From positions 10,179,694 to 10,243,693 of the forward strand of contig OX328102.1 of NCBI GenBank assembly GCA_946811185.2: a DNA stretch of 64,000 bases, read 5' to 3'. The notes beneath the pieces were generated by a model. It searched no databases. It was not told the origin of the DNA and worked only from the letters and a program-made list of their open reading frames with translations. A program made the translations under genes and the position numbers. The DNA is from Hippopus hippopus (taxonomy: Eukaryota; Mollusca; Bivalvia; Cardiida; Cardiidae). Within the stretch, counting starts at the first letter, position 1, and the number at the start of each line of letters is the position of its first letter. This document shows positions 53,350-63,952 of this stretch, in pieces.

Positions 53350-53561
53350 TAGCTGTGCTCCTGTAAAAGAGAGTTTAGGCCTAATGCGTCTCAGTGGTTC
53401 ATTATACCAAGCAAGTCATCACAATAATGGATCCATAAAATCCATTTTGCCAAACAACCGACAGAAGTATGCAGTAAACTAGTCCTTTCAGCCACAGAAA
53501 CTTCACCAATAGTAAAAGTGGACTGTGCAGGCTGACCTGGGAAGATACACAGAGCATGACT
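53350..53561 (-). mobile_element. Family C element with deletion
   Basis: TAGCTGTGCTCCTG start, AGAGCATGACTTA end. Left palindrome arm deleted (AAGTGGACTGTGCAGGCTG). Confidence 0.76.
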
Positions 53562-54038
53562 TATTAATTTTGCGATCTCAAACGTTTCTTTTCGTACCGA
53601 ATTGGACTCTGTAAACCCAATATTACACTGTGTGGTCTGTGGATAAGGATTTGAAAACAGCAGACTAAGATAAGATTTCTTCAACTGTTAGGCTGTTCTA
53701 AGTCAAATTCCTTCATCATGAGTATCGATACACGTGAAGCAGGTATGGAAAATCGTTTGCATAGAGCAGAACAAGATGGGGTGGCACAAACGTGCTGCTT
53801 TCATCGCAAAGGACATGAAAAATCTAGACATATATACGGAGAGCAAAGGGTCTATTAATTGCGATTGGGGAGCAAATTGACGTTTTGAAACAGATAAATC
53901 GTATCGCAAGGTCGAGGTCACACAGCTGTTGTGACGCATACACTAGAAAAAGATTTGACTGCATCAACCTGCAGTCAGAGCTGTGTTTTGTTCTCCACCA
54001 GTAGAACACAAAATTTTTTTGATCCGCGGGGCAAAGGG

Positions 54039-54267
54039 TTATCCCATTACCGTACAGTCATGACTTTAAACGTGCCTGATAAAGAGGCCTTTTGAAAACA
54101 TTTTGGGAAAAGGAGAAAATGCTGGTATCCAGCATTTTCTCCATTTCCCAAGATGCTTTCTACTCTTTGAAAAACTAATTCCATGGTTTGATTAACATTT
54201 ATATTGTCGTCTGGCACTGCTTTCAACTTGGACAAGTCTATAATCTTGTCGCCTGGGAAAGCGTTAA
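54039..54267 (+). mobile_element. Family A MITE
   Basis: TTATCCCATTACCGTACAG start, TTAA end. Palindrome about 54097-54158: TTTTGGG faces CCCAAGA, so G7-to-T is mirrored; other changes are unpaired. Confidence 0.82.
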
Positions 54268-54390
54268 TTAATTGAAGCGAGCAAATGTAAAGTTTTAAAA
54301 CTGACAAATGGGTTCGCAAGGTCGAGGTCACACAGATGATGTGAAGCAGATATCGGATAACGTTAGTTCATTTACAGATTTTTAAAAAAA

Positions 54391-54588
54391 GAACCCTTCC
54401 CTAACAAATTCATACCTTGCAAGACCCTGGGGAATGAGGCCTGGAAAACCAGCGTTTCCCCTTTTACCACAATGTTCATTGCTCTTTCACAGACAAGTTA
54501 CATCATTAGAACCACAGTTATATTGTCGTCTGCCGCTGCTTTCAATACGGACAGTTTAACATTTGTCTGGTTTCGTAAGAAGTTAAGG
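54391..54588 (+). mobile_element. Family A copy, left arm deleted
   Basis: AACCCTTCCCTAACAAATTC start. The left arm is lost before ACCAGCGTTTCCCC; TTGTCGTCTGCCGCTGC and the right end are kept. Confidence 0.68.
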
Positions 54589-55007
54589 TGTGAGAGACAT
54601 TGCGGTTGACATGCTACATTTAATTTAAACCATTTAATCACTTATCAAAACTTGAAAATGCTTTGCGCGCAGACAATATAGATTCAGATCAGACTAAGCA
54701 GACAGCGTAATATTTAAGCGATGTCTTCATTGTGTAATAAAAACGGAATTATTTATTTTTCTGCTATTCTTATGTTTTGAAAAAAAAAAGAAAAAAATGG
54801 AAATTGGGAGATGAATGATTATTTTTGTCGTATGATCATAAGGCAACTATTACATGGAAAGGGATTGCAGCTTGGTTCATTTTGTGAAAGCAGATATGAG
54901 CGTTACTGCATCATGTCATTGGAATCAAACCCTTAGGCCGATAAGCTATACTCAAGGCGATAGTAGATAATTTAGATCAAGACCAGGCTGTATAAAAAGT
55001 GCATTCT

Positions 55008-55204
55008 GGGTCCATATTCACCAACCATTCTTGAGAACATTCTTAGTCTTATTCTCCAAGATTTTCTAAATTTGAAAAAAACACAACTTCTGATTGGCTA
55101 AACCAAACGGTTTAGCCAATCAGAAGCTATGTTACTTTCAAGTATAGAAAATTCTGGAGAATAAGACAAAGAACATTCTTAAGAATGTTGGTGAATGCGA
55201 ACCC
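55008..55204. mobile_element. Family E element, reference copy
   Basis: 197 bp palindrome from GGGTCCATATTCACCAACC to TTGGTGAATGCGAACCC, centre TTGGCTAAACCAAACGG and complement. Confidence 0.9.
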
Positions 55205-55567
55205 AGCTGATCTTTGAACTACAATGTCCGTTACGTTAAGATTTCGACGATGACAAGAACTTTGAACTCAGTATTTTCTTGTGTCGCTATTGGCTTAAAA
55301 CTTCCATTCGATCTACTTAGCATGTTAGACCAAAGATCAGATTGAAGGCCCAGAATTTATATTCAGTGACAAAAATCATTCCAGCGTATCACCTAATGAT
55401 CTCATGGACCGTTTTACTCTTTGGCATAGAAGTCATCATTGTTTTCCGGGTTTACTCATTTCACTAATGAGCCGTTTTGTGGCAACAATACAATTTCAAA
55501 ACAAAAATGCGTGAAATCGTCCAAACCATGAGAATATTTGGATTGGAGTTTTTGCGTTGATTTTGTG

Positions 55568-55780
55568 TTAACCCTTTGGCTGCTAAGCGCGACTCACTGA
55601 CCTTTTGCGGACAGTGTAGATCAAGATCAGACTGCACAGAACGTGCAGTCTGATCTTGAATCTACACTGTCCGATGTAGAGAAATGTATCCTCCTAAAAG
55701 TACCTATGAAATTGCAAAATTTGGGTTTATACTAGTGGCTTGAAAATATCATTTCACTTATTTCACAGTATAATGGTTAA
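55568..55780 (+). mobile_element. Family B MITE, TTAA at both ends
   Basis: 213 bp. TTAACCCTTTGGCTGCTAAG start and TTAA at 55777-55780; palindrome nearly exact. Confidence 0.9.
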
Positions 55781-55967
55781 CAGTGAACGGATACACCATG
55801 TCGATAATCATAGCTTTATATTTTTTTTGAGTTTCGAGCGATTTTTCATGTAATTCGAAATCACAGGTTAGTCGCACACACTAAGTTAATAAACGGAAAT
55901 CTTATGTCTGTAATTAAAACATATATTCCGATTTCAAAGTTTTTTTCATCGGAATAATTAGTCCGAA

Positions 55968-56075
55968 CTGGACAGCGTAGATCCAAGATCAGACCGCTCG
56001 TTCTGTGCAGTCTGAACTTAATCTACACTGTCCGCAATAGGGCATTAAGCCGCGCTGAACACCCCGAGGGTGTAA
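55968..56075 (-). mobile_element. Family B right part
   Basis: TGGACAGCGTAGATCCAAG through ACTGTCCGC and AAGCCGCGCTGAACACC; left half missing. Confidence 0.75.
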
Positions 56076-56983
56076 ACTGTTCTAAATAGAGATAAAAACA
56101 AAAACCAATCTCTCTTTACATCGACATGCGATCTGGAAGACGGAAATTTCACCGAGCTAAAAAAATCAAAGGACTGAAAGTACTGAACGCCAAAAGATTG
56201 ACACAAAGGCGTTATAATAAAACCTAATAAAAACTGCTTATTTAAATAGGATTTAGTAAAAGAGATACAGATATCCAAAGTAAGCGATAGGCAGGTTTTT
56301 CTTTTTTTTTTTTTCCCGATCGATCATTGTAAGTAACGGAGCGTTTATTGGCTTACAAAATATAATCGGGACATTTTCATTTTCTGTGAAACTACTCTGG
56401 GAACGCTCGTTTTCCGAATTCAATAATTCATTAAAACCATTGTTACTTTCCCATCGGACCCCAATAAAACTCCACATATACGTATCTTTCCATGAAGCGA
56501 ATTTGTAACCACACTATAGATCTATGATCAGTGTTCCTTATATTATTCTATTTATTCATTTATCTATTACAAGCGCTGTAATGTCTAGATTAAAACATCT
56601 CAGTTGGCATTCAATTTGAAATACTGTGACCAAAAAACATGTGAAATATTCTGACTAGATCAGTCTAGATCAGTGCAAAATTGTGATCTTGCCTACTGAC
56701 CGAGAGCATGCGATTCATTCAGTATCTCTTAGAATACTTTTCAAAACTTAAGCTGCTGGTGTTGGCAATGTAAATTTGGATCAGACTAAAAAGACAAAGC
56801 GGTCTCATCTGGATCCAAGATCGTTAAAAAATTTGTGAAATGCTCGCATAAAACAGCTTTAACAACGATTTGTTCTATCTTACAAAGTATCTGGAAATGT
56901 CAATTCTTTTTTTACTGTACGGGTTGGACTCTCGAAGAAAAAAAAAACCGTTAAGAAGCCTATCTCAACTTGTAAATTGTTTT

Positions 56984-57051
56984 AGGAGACAGTGCGGATC
57001 AAAATCAGTCAGGAAGGAACTGCAGTCTGATCTTTAATCTACACTGTCCGC
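56984..57051. mobile_element. Family B core, diverged
   Basis: GACAGTGCGGATCAAAATC ... TCTTTAATCTACACTGTCCG. Confidence 0.65.
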
Positions 57052-57477
57052 TACATGTACGTACAAAAGTTTGGTAAAAACAGCCTCTAAATAGCAATAA
57101 TTGTCATATTCTTGACGCTTCTCAAGAAAACATATTCGAAATGTTTTTCAACATACATAAGAAAGAGATCAGTCCTGTAATGATAAATTATGTAGGTAAA
57201 TAACCCGATATATTTTTTCTCCAAAATGTTAATCGTCAAGTTTTATCACCTCTCATTCGTTACTTGATGAGTGGAACTCACAAGTCCCGCTGCCAATATC
57301 TTGTCAGAGATTTGCTGGCACGTCGAGCTCACGGATTAATACGGATACAATGATTTTATAGCCTCGGAAAGTCTCGATATTTGGCTTGATAAAACCTGTA
57401 TTGACTTGTAAGAATTTTACCATGTACACAGACAAAGGTTTTACTGTTTCCCTCTGTTTCTCTGTCCTTCTTTCCGT

Positions 57478-57620
57478 TCATGTCTGTCTGTCTGTCTGTC
57501 TCTGGATCTCTATCTGTCTGTCTGCCTGCCTGCTTATCTGTCCGTCAGTCCGTCTTTCTCACCATCCACTCTCTCTCTCTCTCTTCTCCCGTCCCCTTCA
57601 CCCTCTTCCCTCTATCTCCT
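57478..57620. repeat. CTGT microsatellite and CT-rich tract
   Basis: (CTGT)n and CTGC, then CTCTCTCT and a pyrimidine-rich stretch. Confidence 0.85.
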
Positions 57621-57907
57621 CCCGCCCTTCGATTCTTCTACCGCCAGTCTTTGTACTTTAGCTAAATAAATATTAATAAGTTTCAGGCTTTCATTTAGTG
57701 CATTTTCTAAATATAATTATGCCGCGGGTGATGAGAAAATTCCTAAAGTAACATGAATCTTCCAACCCATATTCTCAAATTTATTCTGTAACGTGAAGAG
57801 GTCTTTAGAGCAAACATTGCTTACATGAATCATTTTGTACAATTTGTACAATAATTCGGAGGAGACTAATTATGAAAAAAGGGGCTTATACATCCGTTTG
57901 TGTTGTT

Positions 57908-58126
57908 ACTATACCAAACAATACGGCGTTTTAACAGCCATGAGGGAAAGAAATCTTTTGAAAACATTGTGGAAGAAGGAGAAAATGCTGGTAACCAGCA
58001 TTTTCTCCTTTTCCACAATGTTTTCTATCCTGTCAAACACAAGTCCCTTTATTTGAGTCACACTTAAATTATAGTTTGTAAATGCTTTCAATTATGGACC
58101 AGTTTCTAGCCTTGTTGTCTGGTATT
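57908..58126 (+). mobile_element. Family A MITE
   Basis: Palindrome 57963-58022 with GGAAGAAGG left and CCTTTTCC right; both arms have lost one G of the usual GGG. The right end runs into a SINE piece. Confidence 0.8.
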
Positions 58127-58390
58127 GATCGGTTTCAACAGTATTTTATTTTTATCTCAGCGGTCAGTGCACTTCCTATCGCATTCCTATAGATTTTCTT
58201 CCAGCAGAACACAGAACTGGCAGCTTTCCAGTGTAAGAACAGACAGTCGATCATGTGACAATGTTAAGCGCTGAGACAGGAATGAACCTGTTGCTGTGTC
58301 TTTCGTAAATCCACAGAAAGATTTTTTCTCCGAGCAGAGTTTCGAAGTCACAAAATTTGGATGACTAGCTATGTATGTTACCATAGAGCT
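58127..58390 (-). mobile_element. SINE (type 2), head degraded
   Basis: GTTTCAACAGTATTTTATTT tail, CAGCGGTCAGTGCACTTCC, CTGGCAGCTTTCCAGTG and AGCGCTGAGACAGGAATG in the order seen in the 39978 copy. Confidence 0.65.
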
Positions 58391-58414
58391 ATTAGGTTTT
58401 CTTTTCCTCTTTTA

Positions 58415-58510
58415 ACCCATTGCCTGCTCAACGCCATTCCCTGCAGTTTTGTAGACAGTAAAGATCAAGATCAGAGTGCACAAAAGGTGCCGTCAGAGCT
58501 TGGATCTACA
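58415..58510 (+). mobile_element. Family B left part
   Basis: TTAACCCATTGCCTGCTCAAC start; palindrome AAGATCAAGATCAGAGTGC ... TTGGATCTACACTGTCC. Confidence 0.7.
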
Positions 58511-58778
58511 CTGTCCCAAACTATTGGAGAATAATTGATAAAACGAAATAGCAATCAAATCCAACTTGATTTCTGCAAGCACCTATGGGATACGCATGAC
58601 GTGCTTGCCTGAAATAGGTACAATTTCAATTTTGTTTTCCTTCAAAGGGAACTCAAGACATGCTTGCTTATAGAGGCTACCTGCATTATAGAGGTGGCCA
58701 TTTGAACAGGTTTTTTCTGTATTTGGGTTTTTTTCTATTAACTGGAAATTTTCACATGATCTGCGGTTTGAAAGAGCA

Positions 58779-58977
58779 GGGTCCGCATTCCCCAACCATT
58801 CACAAGAACGTTCTTAGTCTTATTCTCCAGAATTTTCCAAATTTGAAAGAAACACGATTTCTGATTGGCAAAACCATTTGGTTTAGCCAATCAGATGTAG
58901 TGTTACTTTCAAATTTAGAAAATCTTGGAGAATAAGACATAAAATTCTCTTAAGAATGGTCGGAGAATACGGACACC
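58779..58977. mobile_element. Family E element
   Basis: GGGTCCGCATTCCCCAACC ... CGGAGAATACGGACACC. The first of a staircase with two further right-arm pieces after it. Confidence 0.85.
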
Positions 58978-59161
58978 ATTTGAGAAGTACTTAGTGTTAT
59001 TTTCAGATTTAGAAAATCCAGTAAAAAAATCTTAAGTATGGTTGATAAATAAGGACACCATTTGGTTTAGCCAATCAGAAATAATGTTACTTTCAAACTT
59101 AGAAAATCTTGGAGAATAAGACTAAGAATGTTTTTAATAATGGTTGGTGAATACGCACCCA
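58978..59161. mobile_element. Two extra family E right-arm pieces in series
   Basis: 58990-59056 repeats the outer right arm (AGATTTAGAAAATCC ... ATAAGGACACC). 59057-59161 repeats from the centre (TTGGTTTAGCCAATCAG) to GAATACGCACCC. Confidence 0.75.
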
Positions 59162-59848
59162 GCTGGCCAAAAATCGTTGCCGATACGTTTAGGTCTAATT
59201 GTCAACCAGCCGAAGTATTTATACAGGACGAGGGAGAGGGCACATTTCCATCGGAATTTTGATGGGAAATGGCCGATGAATCGAGACATACAAAAATTCA
59301 GAACGAGAAAAAAGCTAGGAAGAAATTTTGCCACTGTTGTGAATCTTCTGGGATGCTATTATGAATGATAATGAACATAACATACAGTAAAAATATAACT
59401 GATAAGCGAATCTGGCGGGATGACTACGTGTGAAAACTGTTTCAGAGATTTATTTGCTTAGTCGATACGTTATAAATTCATATTACCATTTTACCTGTGT
59501 TTATGCGCTCTCTTCTGATATTTACTCTTCGTGCACATACAGTTGTCTAACTCATTTTTTTTCCTGTCTGTCCTCCCGTTCGTCCATCCGTCTATTTCTG
59601 AGATCATTGGGAAAAATTAAAGAAAAGAGCCCCGCAAGCGAATGCCAAAGCTTGGCTGCATTTGCTTTATCAGTACAAATTTCCAAAATCGTCAGGGTTA
59701 TAATATTTCCGGGTTACCTGCCCTTGTTGCATGGGTCGTCTCTTTCAATCAATTCTTTCACTGCCAATTTCAAAAATTCTTTTTTTTTCTCTCAGTCATA
59801 AAAGTAGACTTCCACAGCTTTTGAAGATGACTATTGTCTAGATAAGTG

Positions 59849-59935
59849 TCACGGACAGTGTAGATCCAAGATCAGACTGCACGTTCTGTGCAGTCTGATC
59901 TTGATCTACGCCGTCCGCAAAAGCTACGTAAGTCG
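59849..59935 (-). mobile_element. Family B core
   Basis: CACGGACAGTGTAGATCCAAG ... GATCTACGCCGTCCGC. Long form on one arm only. Confidence 0.76.
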
Positions 59936-60499
59936 TCACCGGTAATGAAACAACATAGACAGTAACTAGTTCAGGTTTCACGTCCATATCTTCATTTATA
60001 ACAGAGATAGAGAGTATCAAAGTTTTCGCTCGACAACGATGTAGAGGCACACGAGGACAGGACCAAGACAGTGCCTCGGGTTTTCTTCAAAAACGGTCCA
60101 GCTAAACAGAACTGGCCAATGTTTACATCTAGTCGATACGAAAAAGAGTGATATGATAATTAAAGTACTTATTATGTCAGATGTTTATGACATCTCCGTG
60201 ACACAGACGTGACATTTCTGATCATAGTAACAGTCTCATGTTGTCAATTTTGTCTCGTGATATTTGCATAAATAGTGTCCCCAATAGAAATATTACAATT
60301 CTGTCGCGCGTATAGACATGGATAAAACGTTGACGTGGACAGGAAGAGGGGAAGCCTACACGAAGAAAAACAGAGATTGAAAGTAGAGGAGAACGAGAGA
60401 AAAAAAGAGGGCCAAAGATACATGTGGAGAGAGAGACAGAGAGAGAGCGAGGGGGTGAAATATTTGTTCTGCAGCAATCTTACACAAGACGATTATAAT

Positions 60500-60730
60500 T
60501 TAGCACCAAACAGTCCTGTGTTTTAACAACTCTGAGGAAAAAAAGCTTTCGAAAACATTTGTAAATAAATGGGGAAAAAATGTTTTTTAAAAGCATTTTC
60601 TCCTTTTCCCACAATGTTTTCTTCTCTATCAAAGATAAACCCTGTCATTTGAGCTACATTAAATTTGTCGTTTGCAAATGCTTTCAGTTTGGAGGAACCT
60701 AAAATTTTGTCCTTTGGGAAAGAATAAAAT
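60500..60730 (+). mobile_element. Family A MITE, left arm rearranged
   Basis: Left arm ATTTGTAAATAAATGGGG, right arm CTCCTTTTCCCACAATG. The right end TTTTGTCCTTTGGGAAAGA is kept. Confidence 0.75.
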
Positions 60731-61047
60731 TATTATTATAACATCAATATTTTTGTAATTAATTCGCAATTTATACTGTTACCCGTACCACTACAACTAC
60801 ACCTGTCCATATTTACACATGTATCCGCTGATTTTTTTTTCTCTGTTTTTAAATAGAAATTCTTATTGCTTAGCTACCCCAAACTGATTTAATAGTCTAA
60901 ACAATCAATTAATTTTTTAGTTCATGGAATTATTGCCAATTTTCAAAGATAACTAATCTCGGATTCATACCCCAGGTGGAATTTTTCATCGGAATATTAT
61001 AAATTGAACGCCAAACGCTTCGTCAATTCCGTCTGTATCCTCACGTC

Positions 61048-61274
61048 TTACCTCTCTACCAGATGATAAAATTCTAGAATTTTTCAAATTCAAAGCATTT
61101 GCAGACGACAAAATAAACACGATTCCTGTATTAAAAATTGTTTTTGGAAGGGTAGAAAACATTGTGGGAGTAGGAGAAAATGCTGTTTACCAGCATTTTC
61201 TCCTATTCTCACAATGTTTTCAAAAGGTTTCTTCGTCGGGTTCTTTAAAACTTTGGACTGTGTGGTAAAGGGTG
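61048..61274 (-). mobile_element. Family A MITE, paired change
   Basis: Palindrome 61158-61218: GTAGGAG faces CTCCTAT, a mirrored A-to-T change. Remaining mismatches (GGGAG against ATTCTC) would be G.U pairs in RNA. The next copy follows at once in the same orientation. Confidence 0.84.
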
Positions 61275-61277
61275 AAA

Positions 61278-61423
61278 TTTTTACCAAACGATAAAATTTA
61301 GAACTATTCCATGTTGAAGGCGCTTGCAGACGACAAATTACATGTGACTGATATGATGTGGTATGTTTTTAAAAGGGTAAAGAAGATTGTGGGAAAAGGA
61401 GAAAATGCTGTTTACCAGTATTT
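61278..61423 (-). mobile_element. Family A left part cut by family C
   Basis: TTTTACCAAACGATAAAATT through GGAGAAAATGCTGTTTACC, then family C starts at 61424. Confidence 0.74.
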
Positions 61424-61692
61424 GATTCATGCTCTGGCAAAAAAGGGGTTTAATGCACCTTTGAGAAATATTTTATTTTTTCCCAGCAATTCATCGCATA
61501 ATTAGGGATCCATAAAGTCCTTTTGTCTGATAAACGACTAAATCTGGAGGTAGAATAGTCCTTTGACGTGCAGAAAATTAACCTAAGGCAAAAAGTTTCG
61601 ACCCAGGTCAATCTGCGCGGACTACAAGGACTGACCTGAGACGATACTTTTTTGCAGATGCATTAAACCCCCTTTTCACAGAGCATGGCTCA
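61424..61692 (-). mobile_element. Family C element following family A
   Basis: GATTCATGCTCTGGC start, AGAGCATGGCTC end; palindrome partly decayed (ACTACAAGGACTG). Confidence 0.85.
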
Positions 61693-61873
61693 ATTTTGTT
61701 TGGCATTTCAAGATTCTATTTTTTTTTATTTTATAATTATCTAGCTTATAACTCCACCACTTAATAAGCGTCTTTCCTATATCACTATACATTACACAAG
61801 CACTGTGCGCAGTCTGATCTTTGGTCTAATCTATCCAAATTGCTGTCGGATATTCAAGAGGACAAACACCTTT

Positions 61874-62100
61874 TTAACCTTTTACCACCCAGTCCCGATT
61901 TTTAAAGACCTTAAGAAGGAAGACTTTTGAAAATATTGTGGAAAAAGGAGAAAATGCTGGTAACCAGCATTTTCTCGTTTTCCCACAATGTTTTCTATTC
62001 TATGCAAGACAACTTCCACAGTTTGAGCCACATTTAATTTGTCGTCTGCAAATGTTTTGGGTTTGGAGCAGTCTGAACTGTTGTCGTGTGGTAAAGGTAA
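61874..62100 (+). mobile_element. Family A MITE
   Basis: TTAACCTTTTACCACCCAGTC start, TTGTCGTGTGGTAAAGGTAA end. Palindrome about 61932-61992 with unpaired AATATTG and CTCGTTTT. Confidence 0.82.
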
Positions 62101-62263
62101 TCTGCACTATTTTCTGTTTTTGCGAATGACAGAACACATATTTTCATTTCTTCAGCACTTTAATGTAATTTATTACCCTCCACAGAAGATGTAGGAGACT
62201 GACATTGAAAATTCTGGTTACGTCCATTTTCTCCTGTGTCATTGTGTTTTCAAATGTATATTT

Positions 62264-62485
62264 GAGTCGTGCTCTGTGGATTGGGGTTTAACGTTTAATG
62301 CATCTGTAAAAGGATTGACCCATGTCAGCCTGCGTAGTCCGATAACTTTATGATTTATGTTTTGGTTTTTTTTGCGTGTCAAAGAACTGTTTTACCTCAT
62401 GTTTCAGTCGGTTTTTCAACAAAATGGACTCATGTTGTAGGACTACTTGCTTGGTATAATGTAGTTACGTAGATGCATTATTTCA
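62264..62485 (+). mobile_element. Family C element, diverged
   Basis: GAGTCGTGCTCTGTGG start, TGCTTGGTATAATG and TAGATGCATTA near the end; right palindrome arm lost. A decayed family A piece lies just before (62185-62256). Confidence 0.68.
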
Positions 62486-62982
62486 AAGGTTCTGTTTTCA
62501 TTGAATGTCCTCTGTCTACATCTTATGCGAGGGAAATGTATCATATTAATCGTAAAATTGTACACTGGACCAGAGGCCTAAATATATACTCGCTGGGCCA
62601 GAGGCCTAAATAGTCAGTACACTTAAATCACTTAATCACTTAATAACTAAATCACTAAAGGTATAATGTCAAAGTTGTGTGCTGCAGATTCATTCCAGGA
62701 GATGATGAAATGAGACATATAATATCAGGTATAATTGTTACATAACTCAACAACATAATAGACCAACATCATCGCTTTATCAGCAAATCTCACTTATTCA
62801 GTTGTAATATACTCTTTACCGAACAATCTTGTGTTTTGGCGAAACTGAGGAAAAGGAAAACACGCTGGTAACCAGCATTTTTTTCCTTTTCCTGGACTGT
62901 TTTCTATCCTATCAAACATAAATACAATCATTTTAGCAATATCAAATTTGTCGTCTGCAAACGATTTCAGTTTGGAACAGAT

Positions 62983-63513
62983 TAGAGCCTTGCTCCGGCA
63001 AAAGGGGCTTAATGCATCTCCGAGATCTATGATATGTCCTGCAACACGCGAAAAGGGACATTCGGACATTTGCGTAAAGTGTCGTCTCGGATCAGCCTGC
63101 GCAGTCCGCGCAGGCTAATCCGAGACGGCACTTTCCGTTTTTATGTAAATTTCTGTTTTGCGCAAGTCTACTGTAGCACAAAATCTAATGTAGTCGTAAA
63201 GTGCCGTCTCGGATTAGCCTGCGCGGACTGCGCAGGCTAATCCGAGACGACACTTTACGCAAATGTCCGAATGCCCCTTTTCGCGTGTTGCAAGCCATAT
63301 CAAGAAAACCGTCACATACTTGGGAATCCAAAATATCCATTTTTTTTTTACAACCAACTTAATCATGAGATAGACTGGTCCTTGGACATACAGAAAATTG
63401 ACCAATTACGAAAAGTTTCGATCCAGGTCAGCCTGCGCGGAATGCGCAGGCTGACCTGGGTCTATGCTTTTCGCAGATGCTTTAAGACCCCTTTTCACAG
63501 AGCATGGCTCATT
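62983..63513 (-). mobile_element. Family C element split by family D and sitting in family A
   Basis: GAGCCTTGCTCCGGC start, AGAGCATGGCTC end. Family D occupies 63036-63296. Right palindrome CAGCCTGCGCGGAATGCG nearly exact. Confidence 0.88.
63036..63296. mobile_element. Family D element nested in family C
   Basis: 261 bp flanked by ATAT at 63032-63035 and 63297-63300. Both palindromes are nearly exact. Confidence 0.92.
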
Positions 63514-63604
63514 TAAATTTTGTCGAATGGATTCTCAAGAGATTCTAAAAAAGGACTTGGATTATTCCTATTCCAATGTGACTTGCATCATGTTATCTTA
63601 TAAA

Positions 63605-63672
63605 CAGTCATCCAGGGTAGATACAGGATTAGACTACACATTCTATGCAGTCTGATCTTGAATTACACCGCC
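63605..63672. mobile_element. Family B core, diverged
   Basis: GGGTAGATACAGGATTAGAC ... CTGATCTTGAATTACACC. Confidence 0.58.
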
Positions 63673-63952
63673 CTCAAACTTAACTTTATTTGACGTCTGT
63701 ATCGTATGTGTTTTTAACTACATGTACTTCATCTCAAGCCGTTTACCAGAACATTTTACCTGGAGATAGAATAACATATAAAATTACGAACGAACAATTC
63801 TACCATTCTTCGAAAAGCTGTAACATTTTCTCATTTCTGTTTTATCTCGCAGAGCTCCGGGGTCTCTTATAAAACGACTAAAGTGCATGTAACATGTACG
63901 TGCTTGTTACAAGGTATTAAATTGACCCTCAAAGCGCCTTTTACAATTATAG

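Larger units (their letters stand above)
62810..63535 (+). mobile_element. Family A MITE split by nested C and D elements
   Basis: The left piece 62810-62982 runs from TACTCTTTACCGAACAATC to TTTGGAACAGATTA. The right piece 63514-63535 resumes with AAATTTTGTCG. Between them is a family C element that itself contains a family D element, a three-level nest. Confidence 0.75.

Noticed and set aside
59430..59801. 123-residue ORF, one of the longest in the window
   Set aside because: Ser/Phe-rich with no family signature; lies in the intron and looks like chance.
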